This document shows positions 9,095 through 18,493 of a stretch of DNA of 41,408 nt, one piece after another; position 1 is the stretch's first letter, and every line of letters begins with the position of its first letter. The notes beneath the pieces were generated by a model that saw only the letters and a program-made list of their open reading frames with translations, was not told the origin of the DNA and made no database searches. The DNA comes from Coriobacteriaceae bacterium AF45-21 (GTDB lineage: Bacteria > Actinomycetota > Coriobacteriia > Coriobacteriales > Coriobacteriaceae). The DNA is taken from the NCBI GenBank assembly GCA_027682925.1, contig JAQCYU010000021.1:1-41408 (forward strand), read 5' to 3'. The position numbers and the translations under genes are program-made.

Positions 9095-9193
9095 CCTTCC
9101 TTTCCGGCGCACTCCGCAGGACGAAAGAACCTCCGCCGCACGAAGTGCGCTGCGGAGGTTCTTGCATGTCCGAGGACGCGCCGGAAAGGAAGG
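9095..9193. repeat. Nested hairpin / palindromic element
   Basis: Outer arms ccttcctttccggcgc (9095-9110) and gcgccggaaaggaagg (9178-9193) are perfect 16-bp complements. Nested inside are perfect 12-bp arms aagaacctccgc (9125-9136) and gcggaggttctt (9152-9163), then cgcac/gtgcg around a gaa loop. It lies between the converging ends of lemA and ilvE. No T-tract follows on either strand, so it is not a plain terminator. Confidence 0.85.
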
Positions 9194-9222
9194 TTGCCCT
9201 CGGGCCGAACAGCTATGGCAGC

Positions 9223-10275
9223 TTACGCGACGGTGTAAACCCAGTCGTGCTTATCCTCGACAGCACCAGATTGGATGCCGGTCAGGGTCTCGCGGAGCTT
9301 CTTCATCACGGGGCCAATCTCGGTGTAGCCAGCCGGGAAGGTCACGGTCTCATCGGCACCATAGACCTTGTTGTCGATCTCGCCCACCGGGGAAATGACG
9401 GCAGCGGTGCCGCACAGGCCGCACTCAACAAAGGTGCCGGACTTGACCTCAGCCCACTCGACGGGACGCTGGTCAACGGTCATGCCCAGGTCCTCGGCAA
9501 CCTGAACAAGCGAACGACGGGTGATGGAGGGCAAGATGGAGTCGGTGTGCGACTGCGGAACGACGAGCGTGCCGTCCTCCTTCACGAACAGAACGTTCGC
9601 GCCGCCGGTCTCCTCGACATAGGTGCGGGACTCAGAGTCGAGATACAGGTTCTCGGCATAGCCCTCGCGATGGGCCTCCATAGTGGGCTTGAGGGACATG
9701 GCGTAGTTCAGGCCAGCCTTGATGTTGCCGGTGCCGTGCGGTGCGGCGCGGTCGTACTCGGAAACGCGCAGCTTGACGGGCTTGAGGCCACCCTTAAAGT
9801 ACGGACCGACCGGGGTCACGAGAATGCGGAACGTGTACTCAGGAGCGGGAGCCACGCCGATCACGTCACCAGAGCCGATCATAAACGGACGCACGTACAG
9901 GGTTGCACCGGAGCCGAAGGGCGGAACCCAGGCGGCGTTGGCAGAAACGACCTGCTTGACGGCCTCGACAAACTTGTCCTTGGGGAACGGGGGCATCTCG
10001 AGGCGCTGGGCAGAGTTATACATACGCTCAGCGTTCATGTCGGGACGGAAGCAGACGATGCTGCCGTCCTCGGCGGTGTAGGCCTTCAGGCCCTCAAAGA
10101 CCTCCTGGCAGTAATGGAAGATGCCGCCGCACTCGGAAACATGCAGGGTGTGGTCGGTGGTCAGGCCGCCCTCGTCCCACTTGCCATCCTTCCAATGAGC
10201 CTCGTAGCTGTAATCGGTTTTCATGTAGCCAAAGCCGAGGCTACCCCAATCGATATCCTTCTTCTCGACAGTCAT
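9223..10275 (-). CDS. ilvE: Branched-chain amino-acid aminotransferase (class IV PLP enzyme)
   Basis: A 350-residue fold-type IV aminotransferase that interconverts Leu, Ile or Val and their 2-oxo acids using 2-oxoglutarate/glutamate. Recognisable stretches are FHYCQEVFEGLKAY, RPDMNAERMYNSAQRL, the PLP-lysine region GNIKAGLNYAMSL, the cofactor-binding EETGGANVLFV, and FVECGLCGTAAVISPVG near the C-terminus. The start at 10275 has AAGGAG six bases upstream. The frame is open 50 codons further but reads as low-quality Arg-rich sequence. The gene is monocistronic here, with a 200-base upstream region lacking an obvious attenuator or riboswitch. Confidence 0.96.
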   Translation of the reverse strand: MTVEKKDIDWGSLGFGYMKTDYSYEAHWKDGKWDEGGLTTDHTLHVSECGGIFHYCQEVFEGLKAYTAEDGSIVCFRPDMNAERMYNSAQRLEMPPFPKDKFVEAVKQVVSANAAWVPPFGSGATLYVRPFMIGSGDVIGVAPAPEYTFRILVTPVGPYFKGGLKPVKLRVSEYDRAAPHGTGNIKAGLNYAMSLKPTMEAHREGYAENLYLDSESRTYVEETGGANVLFVKEDGTLVVPQSHTDSILPSITRRSLVQVAEDLGMTVDQRPVEWAEVKSGTFVECGLCGTAAVISPVGEIDNKVYGADETVTFPAGYTEIGPVMKKLRETLTGIQSGAVEDKHDWVYTVA

Positions 10276-10504
10276 ATGTCGCTCCTTACATACACAGTTG
10301 CATACTCGCGAACCCGCACGCAAAGACCGAAGCCGACCGCGTCGCAACGTCGCACGCCCGGAGCGTAGAGCCGGACGGGACACGCGAACGGCATCAAAGC
10401 CGATGGCACGTCGATTCGCATGCACGAGATTGTACTCCCCGTACGCGTCTGATAAAACGCTTTTCTTTAACTAAGTAAAGTATTTTCATTTGACCGAAAC
10501 TAAA

Positions 10505-10536
10505 GAGGCCCGCCACCGTAAGCGGTGACGGGCCTC
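10505..10536 (-). terminator. Rho-independent terminator of the DedA gene
   Basis: The stem gaggcccg-caccg pairs with cggtg-acgggcctc around taag. On the minus strand it is followed by tttagttt. It lies 29 bases past the DedA stop. Confidence 0.85.
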
Positions 10537-10564
10537 AACGGCACGGTTTGCGCGCTGGCTCGAG

Positions 10565-11212
10565 CTACGCGTTCTTTTTGCCCAGCTTAGCCTTAACCAG
10601 ACCGACCACAGTCGGGATGATCGACACGGCGACGATGCCGATAATCAGCAGCTCAAAGTGCTCCTGTACAAAGGGAATGCCGCCAAAGAAGTAGCCCAGC
10701 AGCGTAAAGACCGTCGACCAGGTAATGCCGCCCAGCACGTTAAAGATGACAAAGTTGCGCCAGTGCATGCCGCCCATGCCGGCGATAAAGGGCACAAAGG
10801 TGCGGATAAACGGGAAGAAGCGGCCCAGGAAGATGGCTAGGTGACCCCACTTGTCCAAGAAATCCTCGGACTTTTTGATGCGCTCGGGCGTCATGGCCTT
10901 CACCTTGCCCGAAGCAATGATCTTTTTGCCAAAGAAATGACCGATCATAAAGTTGCACTGATCGCCCAAGATGGCAGCGGCCCATGCGGTGGCCAGAAGC
11001 GCCACGATGTTAAAGCCGCCGTTGTGGGCAAAGAAGCCCGAGGCGAACAGCAGCGAATCGCCGGGAAGGAACGGGAAGAACACTACGCCCGTCTCGATAA
11101 AGATGATCAGGAACACGCAGCCGTAGGCCATAAGCGGGCCGGCGGCAATCCAACTGGCGATCGCGGTGCGCGGGTCTTTGAGCAACTCGGCGATAAAATT
11201 AATGAAACCCAT
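10565..11212 (-). CDS. DedA family membrane protein
   Basis: A 215-residue polytopic membrane protein of the DedA/VTT (SNARE-associated) family, linked in other bacteria to membrane homeostasis, undecaprenyl-phosphate or phospholipid flipping, and drug tolerance. Typical motifs are the early FIETGVVFFPFLPGDSLLF (E and PGD), LGDQCNFMIGHFFGKKI, FLGRFFPFIRTFVPFIAGMG and NVLGGITWS. A short charged tail ends KLGKKNA. The start MGFINFIAELL at 11212 has GAGAGG nine bases upstream. A 28-codon upstream extension of the frame looks spurious. Confidence 0.94.
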   Translation of the reverse strand: MGFINFIAELLKDPRTAIASWIAAGPLMAYGCVFLIIFIETGVVFFPFLPGDSLLFASGFFAHNGGFNIVALLATAWAAAILGDQCNFMIGHFFGKKIIASGKVKAMTPERIKKSEDFLDKWGHLAIFLGRFFPFIRTFVPFIAGMGGMHWRNFVIFNVLGGITWSTVFTLLGYFFGGIPFVQEHFELLIIGIVAVSIIPTVVGLVKAKLGKKNA

Positions 11213-11435
11213 GAAGTAAAACCTCTCAGTTGTGGGCGCGGATACGTCCAAGTTGACCAGTATACGGTTGCGGCGCCCCCTCGTGCGCAACCCCACAAAA
11301 GCATGACTCCATTACCAGCAAGTATGCATAACTGACACCTGTCACGTAAGCCGTGAAAGATTGCTCTTCCTAATCCCTAGCGAATCGCTATACTTTATTG
11401 AATCGCATTGCCATGGCGCTAAGGGAGGGCGGTCA

Positions 11436-12139
11436 GTGAGCTTTATCAATACCATTCGCGAGGACATCAAGACCGTCCAAGCGCAGGACCCCGCCGCGCA
11501 AAACGGTCTGGTCATTTTCCTTTCGTACCCCGGTCTTCACGCCAAGTGGAACCACGTACCGAGCATTGGCTCTGGGAGCACGGCCACCGATCGCTCGCCC
11601 GTGTGCTCTCGCAGCTCACCCGCCATATCACCGGCGTCGAGATTCACCCTGCCGCGCAGATTGGCAAGCACTTCTTTATCGACCACGCCATGGGCGTCGT
11701 TATTGGCGAGACCACCATTGTGGGCGACAACTGCGTACTCTATCAGGGCGTCACGCTCGGCGGTACCGGCAACGAGACCGGCAAACGCCACCCCACCCTG
11801 GGCAACAACGTCACCGTGGGCACAGGCGCCAAGGTGCTCGGCAACATCCGCATCGGCAACAACGTCAAAATCGGCGGCAACTCGGTTGTCGTCAAGGACG
11901 TGCCCGACAACTGCACCGTCGTGGGCGTGCCAGGACGCATCATCAAGCGCAACGGCTGCCGTGTGTTCGAGGAGAGTTTCGACGCCAAGCAGCATCGCGA
12001 GTACATGCCCGATGACGCCGCCGAGCAGAGTGCCCTCAACCGCCAGGGCATCACCGAGAATGCCCGCCGCGTCAAAGAACTCGAGCGAGAGGTGGCCGAG
12101 CTCAAGGCCCTCGTCGCCAAGCTCATGGACGAACGTTAG
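11436..12139 (+). CDS. cysE: Serine O-acetyltransferase (EpsC/CysE type), frameshifted
   Basis: It transfers acetyl from acetyl-CoA to L-serine, the first step of cysteine synthesis. The start is a GTG at 11436 preceded by AGGGAGG. The first frame gives [20 protein letters not shown] and [12 protein letters not shown]. One C is missing near 11555, after which the next frame continues [20 protein letters not shown] and the left-handed beta-helix hexapeptide domain ([50 protein letters not shown]). The corrected length is about 234 residues, the short EpsC form. The C-terminus adds a charged helix ([20 protein letters not shown]). No cysK is adjacent. Confidence 0.92.
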
Positions 12140-12180
12140 GAACGCAAGCGGCACAAAACAATATCGGCACCGACGCAAAA

Positions 12181-12220
12181 GGCGCGCCAGGGAATCAATC
12201 CCCGGCGCGCCATTCCTTTT
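12181..12220 (+). terminator. Rho-independent terminator of cysE
   Basis: The stem ggcgcgcc...ggcgcgcc, with gggaatcaatccc inside, is followed by attcctttt. Confidence 0.88.
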
Positions 12221-12221
12221 G

Positions 12222-12253
12222 ATGTGACATGCGGGACTGTCCCTTTGTCACAT
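12222..12253. repeat. Palindromic intergenic repeat, family A copy 1
   Basis: Arms atgtgaca and tgtcacat flank a core that reads aaagggacagtcccgc on the minus strand. It shares the AAGGGACAG core with five other elements in the window and abuts the stop codon of the ABC gene. Confidence 0.65.
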
Positions 12254-14258
12254 TATGCGAACTGACTCAGATAGAGGTCGGCGTAAGCACCCTCGGCAGC
12301 CAGCAGTTCCTTATGCGTGCCTTGCTCGATAATGTTGCCGTGGTCCATGACCAAGATCAGGTCGGCGTCCACGATCGTCGACAGGCGATGCGCGATCACA
12401 AAGCTCGTGCGCCCGCGCATGAGCGCGTCCATGGCGCGGCCGATAGCAAGCTCGGTGCGCGTGTCCACACTTGAGGTCGCCTCGTCCAGGATGAGAATCG
12501 CCGGGTTGTTGAGCAGCACGCGTGCGATGGTCAGCAGCTGACGCTGGCCCTGGCTGATGCTTTCGGCATCGTTGGCTACGCGCGTGTCGTAGCCTGAGGC
12601 ATGGTGCGCACAAAGAAGTCGACCTGGGCGGCGCGGGCGGCAGCCACGATCTCGTCGCGCGTTGCCTCGGGGCAGCCGTAGGCGATGTTCTCGGCAATCG
12701 TGCCGTCGAACAGCCAGGCGTCCTGTAGCACCATGCCAAACTGCTGTCGCAACTCGCCGCGATCCATGCGGCTCGTATCCACGCCGTCGAGCGTAATACG
12801 CCCGCCGTCAATCTCGTAGAAGCGCATGAGCAGGTTGATGAGCGTCGTCTTGCCTGCGCCCGTGGTTCCCACCACGGCAATCTTCTGGCCCGGCTCGGCG
12901 GTAAACGACACGTCGCGCATGAGCGGCTTGTCGGGCGCATAGCCAAAGCGCACGTGCTCAAAAGCGACGCGGCCCTCAATGCGACCCGGCAGCTTGGCGG
13001 CCTCGTCCGGCAGCGGATCGGCCTCCATCTCGGGCTCATCAAGCAGGTCGAACACGCGCTCCGCACTCGCCAGCGCGCTCTGCAGCGAGTTAAAAGTGAA
13101 CGACAGCTGCGTCATGGGTTCGGACGCCTCGTAGATAAACTGGAAGAACGCCTGGAACACGCCGACGGTCATGTGACCGGCGACCAGCATGCTGCAGCCC
13201 ACGAGCGCAATCACGATCTGCGCCAGGCGACCGATAAAGCGAACCGCGGGTCCGACGGCGTTAATCATAAAGTCGGCCTTGGTGCTCACGCGCGCCAGCT
13301 CGCCCGAGGCCTCGTGCACCTCGGCAGAGCTCTGGTGCTCGCGGTTGAATGCGCGAATCACCAAACGGCCCGAATAGCCTTCCTCGACCGCGCTCGTGAT
13401 TTTGGACACCCACTCCTGACGCTCGCCCGTCACATCATGCGTACGGCGCGAAACCACCTTGGTCACCAGCAGCGACAACGCCGTAAAGAACAAAAAGACT
13501 AGCGTAAGCGGCACGCTAAACACGAACATCACGCCCACGGCGCCCACCACGGTGCCGATCGACACAAGCAGCTGCAGCAATCCGCGCTGCATGCTCTCGG
13601 ACATCTTGTCCAAGTCGTTGGTCGCACGGCTGACGACCTCACCGGGACGATGCGCGTCAAAGAAGGCAAGCGGCAGACGGTTGAGCTTTTGTGCGATGCG
13701 GTTGCGTAGACGCAGGTTGAGGCGTTCGGCCACGCTCGACATCAAAAAGCTCTGGAGCGCATAGAACGAGGCAGCGGCAGTCCAGATCATAAAGTAGACG
13801 AAGATGGTCTTGCCGCAGTTCTCCCAGGTGATGTTGAAGGTGGTTCCGTTGGCAAACGCCACCTGAATGTGGCCCCACAGCTCATCGATCACGCGGGCGC
13901 TATATGCCGGTGCAGCGGTGTTAAAGATAACATAGAACACAATGCTCGCAAACACGATGTAGAAGCGCCAATGGTCGCCGACGGCCTCGCTCCACAGGCG
14001 GCGCACCGTCGCCCAGGTATCCCGGGGCGTCTCGCCCTCTTCTTCGTCGTCCACGTCGCGCATACGCTCTGCCTCGGCGCGGGCACGCTCGTCCTCGGCA
14101 CGCTCGTTTTCCTCGTAGAGCGCTTGGCGGCGAGCCTCGCGCTCGACTGCAGCCTTGGCGGCGTCATCCAGCTCGGTCGACGTGACAGCCGTTTCCTCGA
14201 CCAGCCCCGCGGCAACGGCGTCATCAACGCCGCCCTGCTTCTCGAGCTCCTCGGTCAT
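12253..14258 (-). CDS. ABC exporter half-transporter, canonical-Walker-B subunit, frameshifted
   Basis: A membrane-plus-ATPase half of a heterodimeric multidrug/lipid-type exporter. An unusual 85-residue, highly charged N-terminal extension precedes the six-helix membrane domain. The ATPase has Walker [10 protein letters not shown], a Q-loop ([15 protein letters not shown]), the non-classical signature ISQGQRQLL, Walker [13 protein letters not shown] with the catalytic Glu, and the switch His in IAHRLST. One G is missing near 12594 (MPQ should continue [11 protein letters not shown]), so the last 110 residues are in the next frame. The start ATG 14258 has GGAGG eight bases upstream. It begins one base after the stop of the partner half, so translation is coupled. 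Confidence 0.93.
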
Positions 14259-14259
14259 G

Positions 14260-15995
14260 CTACTCACCTCCCTTCATCTGCGATTCCGCGATGGCGCGGT
14301 ACACCTCGCAGGTTTCCATAAGCTCGCCATGCGTGCCCAGGCCCACGACCTCGCCATCCTTGAGCACGACAATCTGGTCGGCGTGCAGAATCGTCGAGAT
14401 GCGCTGCGCGATGATGAGCACCGCGGCGTCGCGCGTCTCGTCCTGCAGCGCATGGCGCAGGGCCGCATCGGTCTTAAAGTCCAGGGCCGAAAAACTATCG
14501 TCGAAGATATATAGATCGGCATGCTTCATGAGCGCACGGGCGATGGCCAGACGTTGGCGCTGGCCGCCCGAAAAGTTCGTACCGCCCTGCACCACCGGGG
14601 TATCGAGCCCCTGCGGCTGATCGAGCACAAAGGTGCTCTGGGCAACCTGCAGCGCATGAAGCATGTCCGCCTCGGTCGCGTCTTCGTTGCCAAAGCGCAG
14701 GTTGCTTGCACGGTGCCCGAGAACAGCCACGCCTTCTGCGGCACGTAGGCGATGCGCCCGCGAATCTCACCTTGCGAAAGCTCGCGCAAATCGACGCCGC
14801 TCAAGCGAATGGCACCCTTCGTGGCATCGTGGAAGCGCAACAGAAGCTTTGCCACCGTTGACTTGCCCGAGCCCGTCGAGCCCACAATCGCTGTCGTCTG
14901 ACCGCGACGACAGGTAAAGTTCAGATCGCACAGCGTGTCCTCGTCGGCGTCGTCAAAGCGAAACGACATATGATCGAACACGGCAACCGCATCAGCCCCG
15001 TCCTTTGAGTCGGACGCGGCCGCATCAAGCGTACGCTGGCCATCGACGATGCTCGGCTCAATCTCCAGCACTTGCTGTGCACGGCTTAGACATGCCGCGG
15101 CGCGTGGCAGCGTTAGCACCACCATCTGCGCCATCATCACAAAGAACAGGATCAGAAGCGCGTACTCCAGCACCGCCGAGATGCTCGCGATCTGCATGGC
15201 GTGGGCGCCCACGCGGTTGCCGCCAACCCACAGCACCGCTACCTCGGCGATGTTCATCAAAAAGAAGCTTGAGCTGTCGAGGCCCACAAACAGGTGGTTG
15301 ACTTTGATGGCGTTGGCGGCGTAGTCGCTGAACACCTCGTCCAGGCGCCGCTCCTCGTGACGCTCCTTGTTAAACGCACGGATGACGCGCACGCCCACGA
15401 TGTTTTCGCGCAGCACCACGTTCATGCGGTCGATAAAGCTCTGCAAGCGCATAAAGATCGGAGCCGCGTTGGCAACCGTAAAGACCGCCGCCACCAGCAC
15501 AATCGCAACCACGACGCCCAGCAGCGTGCCCATGGCGGGATCGATAAACCAGGCGAAGATGATGCCCGCCACGGCCAAAAACGGCACCGGCAGCACCAGT
15601 TGAATCGTCTGCAGAATCGCCTGCTGGATCACGTTGATGTCGTTGAGCGAGCGCGTGATCATCGATCCGGTGCCAAAGCGCTCAAAGTCGCTGGCCGCGA
15701 GCTCGAGCGACTTGTCGTACACGGCATTGCGGATATCGCAGGCCACGTTGGCGGCCAAGCGCGCCGAAAGATAGCAGCCCAGCACCGCGCCGCCGCTGGC
15801 CATGCCGGTCGCGATAAGCATGTAGAGGCCATTGCGCAAAATGTAGTCGACATCACCCGTGGTGATACCGGTGTTGACCATGTTCGCCAGCATCGTGGGA
15901 ACCAACAGCGTGCCGACGTTATCAACCAGCAGCACCAGCAGCGTCACTGCGATAAGCCCTCGATAGGGCTTCAGAAACCTCATTAACAGTCGCAC
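14260..15995 (-). CDS. ABC exporter half-transporter, degenerate-site subunit, frameshifted
   Basis: The partner of the next gene: a six-helix membrane domain (MRFLKPYRGLIAVTLLVL...) followed by an ATPase with Walker A GSTGSGKST, Q-loop YVPQKAWLFSGTV, classical signature FSGGQRQRLAIARAL and Walker B YIFDDSFSALD. Asp replaces the catalytic Glu, and the H-loop is IAQRIST with Gln for His. This pairing of one degenerate and one consensus site is the TM287/288 and BmrC/BmrD pattern. A G is missing near 14707 (GTV should continue ASNLRFGNEDA). The GTG at 15995 overlaps the end of marR by 13 bases and follows GAGGGGG. An ATG at 15983 is the alternative start. Confidence 0.93.
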
Positions 15996-16483
15996 GACTC
16001 CCCCTCACCTTGATTCTCGGCTTGGCTCTCGGCAGCGATATGCTGCTTAAATGCCTCGCACTCCTCACCGACCACCTGAGAGAATTTTCCGATCAAGCGC
16101 ATAATCTCGCGCTGCTCACACGGCTCAAGCGCGCCAAAGGCTCGCTGCTCGGCCTTGAGTGCCGGCAGCGCATAACGCTCGGCAAATCGCCTGCCCTCTT
16201 CGGTCAGGCTCACAACCTTGTTCTTACGACTGCCTTCGGCAAACTCCAACGTTGCGAAGCCCCGCGCCGTCAAGGTTTTAATGGCCGAGTTGATGGTCTG
16301 CTTGCTGTAGAACCATTCGCTTGTCAGACGGCTTACGGCAATACTGCCGCCCGCCGTGCTGGTATCGACGAGCATCCAGTAAGCGCAGTCCGAAAGGCCG
16401 CAGGCGCGCGAGAACTCCGAATAGATATGGTCGAGTCCATTGAGCAACCGGTCGAAGTCGACCAGCGTAACCGCACTATTCAT
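15983..16483 (-). CDS. MarR-family transcriptional regulator
   Basis: A 166-residue winged-helix regulator, first gene of the marR-ABC-ABC operon and so the likely local regulator of the exporter. The winged-helix is visible as AVSRLTSEWFYSKQTINSAIKTLTARGFATL followed by the beta wing (EGSRKNKVVSLTEEGRRFAERY). The C-terminus ends in an unusual Cys-containing tail (GESCDC) that overlaps the next gene. It starts at 16483 after GGTGGGATAG. Two direct repeats just upstream are candidate operators. Confidence 0.88.
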   Translation of the reverse strand: MNSAVTLVDFDRLLNGLDHIYSEFSRACGLSDCAYWMLVDTSTAGGSIAVSRLTSEWFYSKQTINSAIKTLTARGFATLEFAEGSRKNKVVSLTEEGRRFAERYALPALKAEQRAFGALEPCEQREIMRLIGKFSQVVGEECEAFKQHIAAESQAENQGEGESCDC

Positions 16484-16497
16484 CTATCCCACCATTC

Positions 16498-16551
16498 GAT
16501 TGTCCGATTTTTGACCAATTTTATATCTCTAGATTAGTCCGAGTTTTGACT
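16498..16551 (-). promoter_or_regulatory. Candidate MarR operator: two direct repeats upstream of marR
   Basis: On the plus strand gattgtccgatttttgacc (16498-16516) and gattagtccgagttttgac (16532-16550) are near-identical direct repeats with starts 34 bp apart, about three helical turns. They lie 15 to 68 bases upstream of the marR start. A TATAAA on the minus strand lies between them as a possible -10 box. The regulator assignment is inferred from position only. Confidence 0.55.
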
Positions 16552-16601
16552 ATCGTCAACAGGCTCTCCGCAAACGCGTGCACTTTTATGGCCTATCGGC
16601 A

Positions 16602-16638
16602 GAAAAAGACCGCCGGCGCGGGGGCGGCGCCAGCGGTC
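16602..16638 (-). terminator. Rho-independent terminator of the small hypothetical gene
   Basis: The stem gaccgccggcgc/gcgccagcggtc (16608-16638) is followed on the minus strand by tttttctg. Confidence 0.82.
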
Positions 16639-16664
16639 ACGTGAAAATCGGGTTTTATTGCCTG

Positions 16665-16955
16665 TTAGGCAGCGACGGCCTCGTAGACCGTAGCGCCCGC
16701 AAAGCTGTCATGCAGGCTCTTGCCGCAAATCCAAGGCAGCTCAACAACCTCGCAGACCGTATTGACCAGCTCGGAGCAGTCAGTAAAGTGGCCCTTGTCG
16801 TTGAGGGCCTCGCAATCCTGAACACGCCAATAGCCATCGGTGTGCGTGATGTAGTACTCGTGATCGTCAATCGTCACAAAAGCGCGCGTCTTGGAACGCA
16901 GCAGCTTCAGAAATCCTTCGAAGTCGGTCTCGACGACATCTCCAGCCTGGAACAT
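16665..16955 (-). CDS. Hypothetical 96-residue protein
   Basis: I do not recognise this family. The start MFQAGDVVETDFEGFLK at 16955 is well supported by AGGAGG eight bases upstream, and a terminator follows, so it is probably a real single gene. The protein is acidic and soluble, with no signal peptide or membrane segment. It has four cysteines (DCEAL, TDCSELV, TVCEVV, WICGKS) and aromatic-rich strands (HEYYITHTDGYWRV). It could be a small regulatory or binding protein. No function is assigned. Confidence 0.75.
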   Translation of the reverse strand: MFQAGDVVETDFEGFLKLLRSKTRAFVTIDDHEYYITHTDGYWRVQDCEALNDKGHFTDCSELVNTVCEVVELPWICGKSLHDSFAGATVYEAVAA

Positions 16956-17250
16956 GATAGTTACCTCCTGGCCCGGCGCCACCACGGCGCATTGATAAAC
17001 GTTGGTACTCCTTTAGTAAAACCTTTATCAGAGGTTATACGTTCGTCATTTAGGCAAGTGGTAAAAAACCGCAGGGTAGACGTGATAAAACGTTTAACCA
17101 TCCCATTTGTTTGTCACATTCTGAAGGTACTTTTATGCAAACCTACTTTCCCAATTGGAATCTATCCTTTTGGCCGGGCAATTGACCGTCTATCGTTTGA
17201 GCCCGACGGGTATGAACGGGGCATCTGCAACGCCACTACAAGGAGGCACC

Positions 17251-17771
17251 ATGGAGACTATCGAAGCGCTCATTCACCGCCGCAGCTGCCGCAAATACAG
17301 CGATCGTCCCGTCGAGGCCGAAAAGCTTGCACGTATTATCGAAGCCGGCCAATATGCACCGAGCGGCATGGGCCGCCAGCCGGTGACGTTTGTCGCCGTC
17401 ACCGATCCCGCGACCGTCGAGCGTCTCTCGCAGCTTAACGCCCAAGTCATGGGTAGCAACGGCGACCCCTTCTACGGAGCCAAAACGGTTGTGGTGGTAC
17501 TGGTCGACCGCAACGTGCCCACGCATCTGGAAGACGGCTCGCTCGCCATGGGCAACTTGCTCAACGCCGCCTATGCACTGGGTGTCGATTCATGCTGGAT
17601 TCACCGCGCGCATGAGGTCTTTGACTCGCCCGAGGGCCTGGAGCTGCTGGCCAGCTGGAGCCTGCCCGCCGACGGCAGCCTGCGCGGTGTCGGTCACTGC
17701 ATTCTGGCTATGCCGAGGACACGCTACCCGAGCCCAAACCCCGCCGCGACAACGTCGTCTACGTAAGGTAA
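17251..17771 (+). CDS. Nitroreductase family protein, C-terminal frameshift
   Basis: An FMN-dependent NAD(P)H nitroreductase-like oxidoreductase of about 173 residues. The N-terminus IEALIHRRSCRKYSDRPVE contains the Arg-Arg-Ser-Arg-type FMN phosphate contact of the family. AGQYAPSGMGRQP, DGSLAMGNLLNAAYALGVDSCW and the EGLELL segment follow. The start ATG 17251 has AAGGAGG five bases upstream. A G is missing near 17706. The restored frame reads GHCILGYAEDTLPEPKPRRDNVVYVR and stops at 17771, matching the usual GYA...PxPKPR ending, whereas the given frame ends in unrelated sequence at 17766. Confidence 0.9.
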
Positions 17772-17834
17772 CCCAAGAGCGTCATAGGGGTAGCTAATTT
17801 GGGACGAGGCTATTTTAGCCACCCCACTCGCAAC

Positions 17835-18409
17835 TTATCTTGCCGATGGAGTTGTCGTCGTTTCGTTCGTGTGGGTCGTTTCGGCGCCGTCGCCCTGTTC
17901 GCCCTCGTCCTTTTGAGCGTCGGCGATGGTGGAGGCTGCCGCGACCATGCCGCGCTGGGGCGCGACGCCCGTCTGGGTCTGAGCGCCCTCGACAACTTCT
18001 GTGCCTGCATGCGCGAGCTCGGGCGATTTAAACACCGCGTCCAAGTTGGCGCCACCGCCGGCGTAGCCAAGCGCAGCGAGTGCGATGACGATCACTGCAA
18101 CGACGACCGCGATCGGCACATAACGATGCCAACCAGCAGGATTGAGCCCACTGCGGCGAGCCGCCCCGCGGCTGATGTAGCCGAGCGTGCCGTCGTGCTT
18201 GAGCTTTGAGCCCACCACGCGTTTGCGGCCCCACAGCGAGGACTCTGCCTGCATTGCCAAGCGAGCACCTGTCGAAGGATAGCCGTATTTAGTGCGCTTG
18301 AACGAGCCGTCAAACCCCGAGGCGTGTTTGCCCCACGTCACCGATGTTGTGCGTCGGTTAACCGGCGCGGCACTCCGCCTTCTGCGGCTCGGTTTGTAGT
18401 CTCAGCCAT
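17835..18409 (-). CDS. Hypothetical single-pass membrane protein, probable N-terminal frameshift
   Basis: Not recognised as a family. One membrane segment (YVPIAVVVAVIVIALAALGYAG) separates a basic N-terminal part (KRTKYGYPSTGARLA, SLWGRKRVVGSKLKHDG) from an acidic, Thr/Glu-rich outer tail (GAETTHTNETTTTPSAR). The longest in-frame start is a GTG at 18341 without a ribosome binding site. An ATG at 18409 with GGGGG just upstream opens MAETTNRAAEGGVPRRLTDAQHR in another frame, and a one-base loss near 18350 would join them. The function is unknown, possibly an envelope-anchored protein. Confidence 0.6.
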
Positions 18410-18493
18410 ACGCCCCCGCACGCCGTAACCAAATCGAAACAATAACGCTTTGGACTGTAGCACACGCGTCGCGCGCGGTCACGGGCGCCTCGC

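Noticed and set aside
8859..9167. Minus-strand 102-codon frame ending EALGYVEYS
   Set aside because: It begins inside the nested hairpin, lacks a ribosome binding site and resembles nothing I know. I kept the region as unassigned.
10276..10500. T-box or leader-peptide attenuator upstream of ilvE
   Set aside because: I saw no T-box sequence, no run of branched-chain codons and no alternative hairpins ending in a T-run.
11331..11350. A further family A element (ctgacacctgtcacg)
   Set aside because: The symmetry is short and the GGGACAG core is absent. It is probably chance.
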